Assembly (NCBI GenBank): GCA_025937955.1
Contig: JAICQI010000290.1
Coordinates: forward strand, 1 to 7,262
DNA from: Pyrinomonadaceae bacterium
Lineage (GTDB): Bacteria > Acidobacteriota > Blastocatellia > Pyrinomonadales > Pyrinomonadaceae
DNA: 7,262 nucleotides
Reading direction: 5' to 3'
Shown here: in pieces, positions 5,487-7,262 of the stretch
Numbering within the stretch: position 1 is the stretch's first letter
How the letters are laid out: every line of letters starts with the position of its first letter
Notes under the pieces: generated by a model
What the model was told of the DNA's origin: nothing
Database searches by the model: none
The model's input: the letters and a program-made list of their open reading frames with translations, nothing else
Translations under genes and position numbers: made by a program

Positions 5487-5756
5487 TTATGCAAGGTGTG
5501 CATCGCTAATAGCCCCTAACGCTCGCGAGCGAGTCGTTTCAACTATGGTTTCGATCTCCCTGGCGATAGCCCGCGCTTGCGGTCCGTTTCGAACGTCAAT
5601 AGCCGGCACTGTGTCCGGAGGCACGACCGCATCGCACACTGACACTACAAGTGCTTCACATTTCGCTGGCAAAGCTGCCCGGCGTAAATCGTTGAGCGCC
5701 TGCTTTGAGGAAGCTGAACCGTCATAAGCGATCAAGAGTCTCATCTTTTCGTTCAT
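5487..5756 (-). CDS. Universal stress protein (UspA-like), N-terminal half only
   Basis: An 89-residue protein opening with MNEKMRLLIAYDGSASSKQA, the first strand and nucleotide-contacting Asp (Asp12 in AYDGS) of the UspA fold, followed by the expected helix and second strand (CEALVVSVCDAVVPP). Usp domains are usually about 140 residues and end with a Gly-rich ATP loop (G-x2-G-x9-G-S/T type). That half is missing, and the DedA gene starts 51 bases after the stop, so there is no room for it. It is therefore truncated and probably inactive as a nucleotide binder, although its start signal is intact: GAGGAGG (5761-5767) lies four bases before the ATG. The frame stays open far upstream (to 6161), but that part has no Usp character. 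It could still make a small stable product; calling it a pseudogene would also be fair. Confidence 0.75.
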   Translation of the reverse strand: MNEKMRLLIAYDGSASSKQALNDLRRAALPAKCEALVVSVCDAVVPPDTVPAIDVRNGPQARAIAREIETIVETTRSRALGAISDAHLA

Positions 5757-5847
5757 CGCGAGCCTCCTCACACGAGGACCAGAATGCTTATGCTTCGCTC
5801 CGAACTTGTGCGCCAGAGCGAGTTCATCAGAGTACGATTGAACTGCG

Positions 5848-6228
5848 TTAGACGAGCACCGGTGGACCGCGGTCAGAAACAGAGGAAATAGGATCAAAGC
5901 CGTAAGGTAGCTGGTTGTCGGTGGAAAGGAGCAACCAGGTTCGTTTCGCTTGCGAGTCGTATGCGCTCGGTGAAGTAAGTAGCGCCTGGTCCACAGACTG
6001 ACGCTTAAAGTGTCTCTGTAAAAGAGGTGAGATCTTCTTACGGACCGCGACAAAATTCGGCAATGACCTGTTCGATCGAATAGCGGGATTTGCGCTGGCG
6101 ATTGACGCATTCGACGCAGTTGCAAGCGCTCGCAATTCAGTGCCACTGAACAAGAAAACACTAATCAGCGCAAATGCGAGCATTGCGCCCGCGGAATGAA
6201 AGTTTGTGCTGATGCGAGATCGACTCAT
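5848..6228 (-). CDS. Small putative exported or membrane-anchored protein
   Basis: I do not recognise the family. From the ATG at 6228 it is 126 residues. The N-terminus looks like a signal peptide: basic MSRSRIST, a hydrophobic core AMLAFALISVFLF (about 15-27), then SGTELRALA before TASNAS, a fair signal peptidase I site. The rest is mixed and polar, with LLQRHFKRQSVDQALL as a likely helix and KRTWLLLS as a likely strand. A GTG at 6288 would add 20 residues and disturb the signal-peptide form, so the ATG is preferred, but neither has a strong Shine-Dalgarno. It diverges from the CorC/HlyC remnant and is followed after 91 bases by the Usp fragment. It may be a real small envelope protein or a chance ORF; the signal-like start is the main support. 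Confidence 0.45.
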   Translation of the reverse strand: MSRSRISTNFHSAGAMLAFALISVFLFSGTELRALATASNASIASANPAIRSNRSLPNFVAVRKKISPLLQRHFKRQSVDQALLTSPSAYDSQAKRTWLLLSTDNQLPYGFDPISSVSDRGPPVLV

Positions 6229-6237
6229 TGAGCAACT

Positions 6238-6249
6238 CGTTTTAAAACG
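6238..6249. promoter_or_regulatory. 12-base perfect palindrome in a divergent intergenic region
   Basis: CGTTTTAAAACG is a perfect palindrome 9 bases upstream of the ATG at 6228, between the exported-protein gene and the divergent remnant at 6306. It could be an operator. If the GTG at 6288 is the true start, it would lie inside coding sequence instead. Confidence 0.3.
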
Positions 6250-6305
6250 CGCCACGTTTTCCTGGATAGCGGCGAGCGACTTTTCCACTAAGTATTATTA
6301 ACGAG

Positions 6306-6533
6306 ATGGATGATTTCAGCAATCGTACAGTGCCGGGCGACGCCAGCTATCAAACACTCGCAGGCTTCATTCTCTTCTACCTGGGTCGCGTGCCACGTAC
6401 TGCCGATCATTTTGAATGGAACGGCTTGCGCTTCGAGATTATGGATATGGACGGCAGGCGGATTGACAAAGTTCTTGTCAACCAAATCGATCGTGCAACA
6501 ACGGCTTTGAATCAAACCTCTGCTCGCAATTGA
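6306..6533 (+). pseudogene. C-terminal CorC/HlyC-domain remnant of a CNNM/hemolysin-type transporter
   Basis: The 75 residues from the ATG at 6306 match the C-terminal transporter-associated (CorC_HlyC) domain: SYQTLAGFILFYLGRVPRTA, then DHFEWNGLRFEIMDMDGRRI, ending in a normal stop. Full proteins of this family have about 400 residues, with a DUF21 membrane domain and two CBS domains before this one; they are linked to magnesium or other divalent-cation efflux. Here the upstream frame closes with a TAG at 6267-6269, and no CBS- or DUF21-like sequence is seen on the plus strand further left, where the exported-protein gene runs the other way. The open frame between 6270 and 6306 (PLSIINE before the ATG) may still be part of the old protein. 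No convincing Shine-Dalgarno precedes the ATG. Most likely this is a 3' fragment left by a deletion or rearrangement; a free-standing cation-sensing domain is less likely. Confidence 0.8.
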
Positions 6534-6604
6534 ACTCCGCTTGGGCAGGCCGTTTGGTTTAGCCGGCGAATGCCTGTAACCTGTGACAGCGACAACTGTG
6601 TTAG

Positions 6605-7078
6605 TTGATTAATGCGATTGCGCAATACGCGAACCTAAGCTTCAGTCGTGGTCCATCACAACCCGCGGCACGAAACTTCGATCGATCTTTGAAATTCGCA
6701 GCTGGTTCTCGCCTGATGCTTCATGACATGCCGCGATGTAAGCGCGACCAAATGGGGATGATCATTTCTTATGGCCGACCTCATTGCATTTTGAAACACG
6801 TCAGCGGTTCCATATCGGGTGTGGTAATTCTGCCAGTCTTCAGGATAACGCCGATACAACTATTCGTCCTCGAGCCGGCCCGGCGGAGTTATGTACAAGT
6901 TTTTAGCACGATAGGGCAAAGGCAGAACGGTTTTGGAGAAGGTGGAATTGTAATCTCCAGCCTTGATCCACCCATCGCCTACTATCACATAATCGCGCAC
7001 CAACCCGCACTGGATCTCCTAATCATCGTTATCGGCGAACCGAACCGGTTCAACCACGCAGCTTACCTGACTCGTTGA
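6605..7078 (+). CDS. Doubtful ORF, 157 residues, unknown
   Basis: An uninterrupted frame starting with TTG (6605) and ending at 7078. There is no Shine-Dalgarno before the TTG or before the later in-frame ATG codons (from about 6716). The product has no motif I recognise; it contains hydrophobic stretches such as SGVVILPVF and LDLLIIVIGE but no clear membrane topology. A shorter minus-strand ORF (6656-6859) overlaps it and is no more convincing. It could be a fast-evolving gene, a remnant, or a chance ORF. Confidence 0.2.
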   Translation: MINAIAQYANLSFSRGPSQPAARNFDRSLKFAAGSRLMLHDMPRCKRDQMGMIISYGRPHCILKHVSGSISGVVILPVFRITPIQLFVLEPARRSYVQVFSTIGQRQNGFGEGGIVISSLDPPIAYYHIIAHQPALDLLIIVIGEPNRFNHAAYLTR

Positions 7079-7171
7079 CTGCGTTTGTCGTAATTATTGT
7101 CGCGATAGTGACTAAGAATCGCCCGTCTAGATCTTACGGCTGAATTTCTGAATTCAGGGACAGGTAAATGC

Positions 7172-7200
7172 TTGGTTCGATAAGTGTAGGAAGCTAAACT
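7172..7200 (+). promoter_or_regulatory. Weak promoter-like pair upstream of the zinc-ribbon gene
   Basis: TTGGTT (7172-7177) and TAAACT (7195-7200) are 17 bases apart, matching sigma-70-type boxes at 3 and 4 of 6 positions. A start near 7207 would fall inside the Shine-Dalgarno of the next gene, which weakens the call. Confidence 0.25.
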
Positions 7201-7214
7201 CAGGCGAGGTGAAC

Positions 7215-7262
7215 ATGTTTTGTCCAAAATGCGGAGCTGATGCTCAGAATGCAGACTCCTAT
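7215..7262 (+). CDS. Zinc-ribbon protein, 5' end only
   Basis: Sixteen codons are visible, beginning MFCPKCGADAQNADSY. The Cys-x2-Cys-Gly knuckle at residues 3-7 is the first half of a zinc ribbon; a second Cys-x2-Cys is expected just past the window edge. This opening is common in bacterial proteins with an N-terminal zinc ribbon followed by membrane or unknown domains. GAGGTGA (7206-7212) upstream gives a good ribosome binding site, with GAGG five bases before the ATG. The rest of the protein is outside the window, so its function cannot be named. Confidence 0.8.
   Translation, partial: MFCPKCGADAQNADSY

Larger units (their letters stand above)
6534..7214. other. Long stretch without a convincing gene
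   Basis: About 680 bases between the CorC/HlyC remnant and the zinc-ribbon gene. It holds one long plus-strand ORF of doubtful reality (6605-7078), a 10-base palindrome CTGAATTCAG (7148-7157) and a weak promoter-like pair just before 7200. No tRNA, rRNA, insertion-sequence ends or repeat array is seen. Confidence 0.5.

Noticed and set aside
5757..6161. Upstream extension of the Usp-like frame
   Set aside because: It has no Usp similarity and overlaps the exported-protein gene in another frame; the strong ribosome binding site marks the start at 5756.
1..7262. CRISPR array, tRNA, rRNA, insertion sequence or phage attachment site
   Set aside because: No regularly spaced repeats, no tRNA T-loop with cloverleaf pairing, no transposase motif and no paired terminal repeats were found by reading both strands.

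Overview
The window reads as chromosomal DNA of moderately GC-rich composition (estimated by eye) from a soil-type bacterium. Two features fit Acidobacteriota, perhaps class Blastocatellia: the gene mix (leaderless subtilase, S1/P1-like nuclease, DedA protein, and a zinc-ribbon protein starting with MFCPKCG) and many small intergenic gene remnants. That placement is an inference from gene style; no rRNA or other marker gene is present.

Layout. At the left end an ArsR-family repressor (242-649, +) has a promoter whose -35 box lies inside an inverted repeat, and its transcript probably starts at or next to the start codon. A minus-strand block follows. Read in its own direction it holds a complete subtilisin-like protease (4377-3013), an S1/P1-type phosphodiesterase/nuclease-like protein (2985-1969) and a small inhibitor-I9/subtilisin-propeptide-like protein (1923-1666), with gaps of 27 and 45 bases, and it ends at a rho-independent terminator (1641-1666). 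Neither enzyme has a signal peptide. Beyond the terminator lies a decayed DUF1287 (YijF-like) gene with a missing 5' half, three frameshifts and a nonsense codon. After it comes a separately expressed 123-residue unknown protein with a very strong ribosome binding site (1168-797). This last gene converges on arsR across a 16-base perfect palindrome.

Upstream of the protease block, also on the minus strand, are a DedA-family membrane protein (5435-4713), a UspA-like protein cut to its N-terminal half (5756-5487) and a small putative exported protein (about 6228-5848). Diverging from that last gene on the plus strand is a C-terminal CorC/HlyC-domain remnant of a CNNM/hemolysin-type transporter (6306-6533). 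Then come about 680 bases with no convincing gene (one doubtful ORF at 6605-7078), and the start of a zinc-ribbon protein that runs off the right edge (7215 onward).

How it works together. The most unusual element is the protease / nuclease-like / I9-like set, which looks like one transcription unit. The I9-like protein may inhibit or help fold the protease, and the nuclease-like protein has nearly all zinc ligands but lacks the exposed N-terminal Trp that family members use as a zinc ligand. The rest is ordinary housekeeping or stress genes mixed with three truncated genes, which suggests a region undergoing rearrangement and decay.
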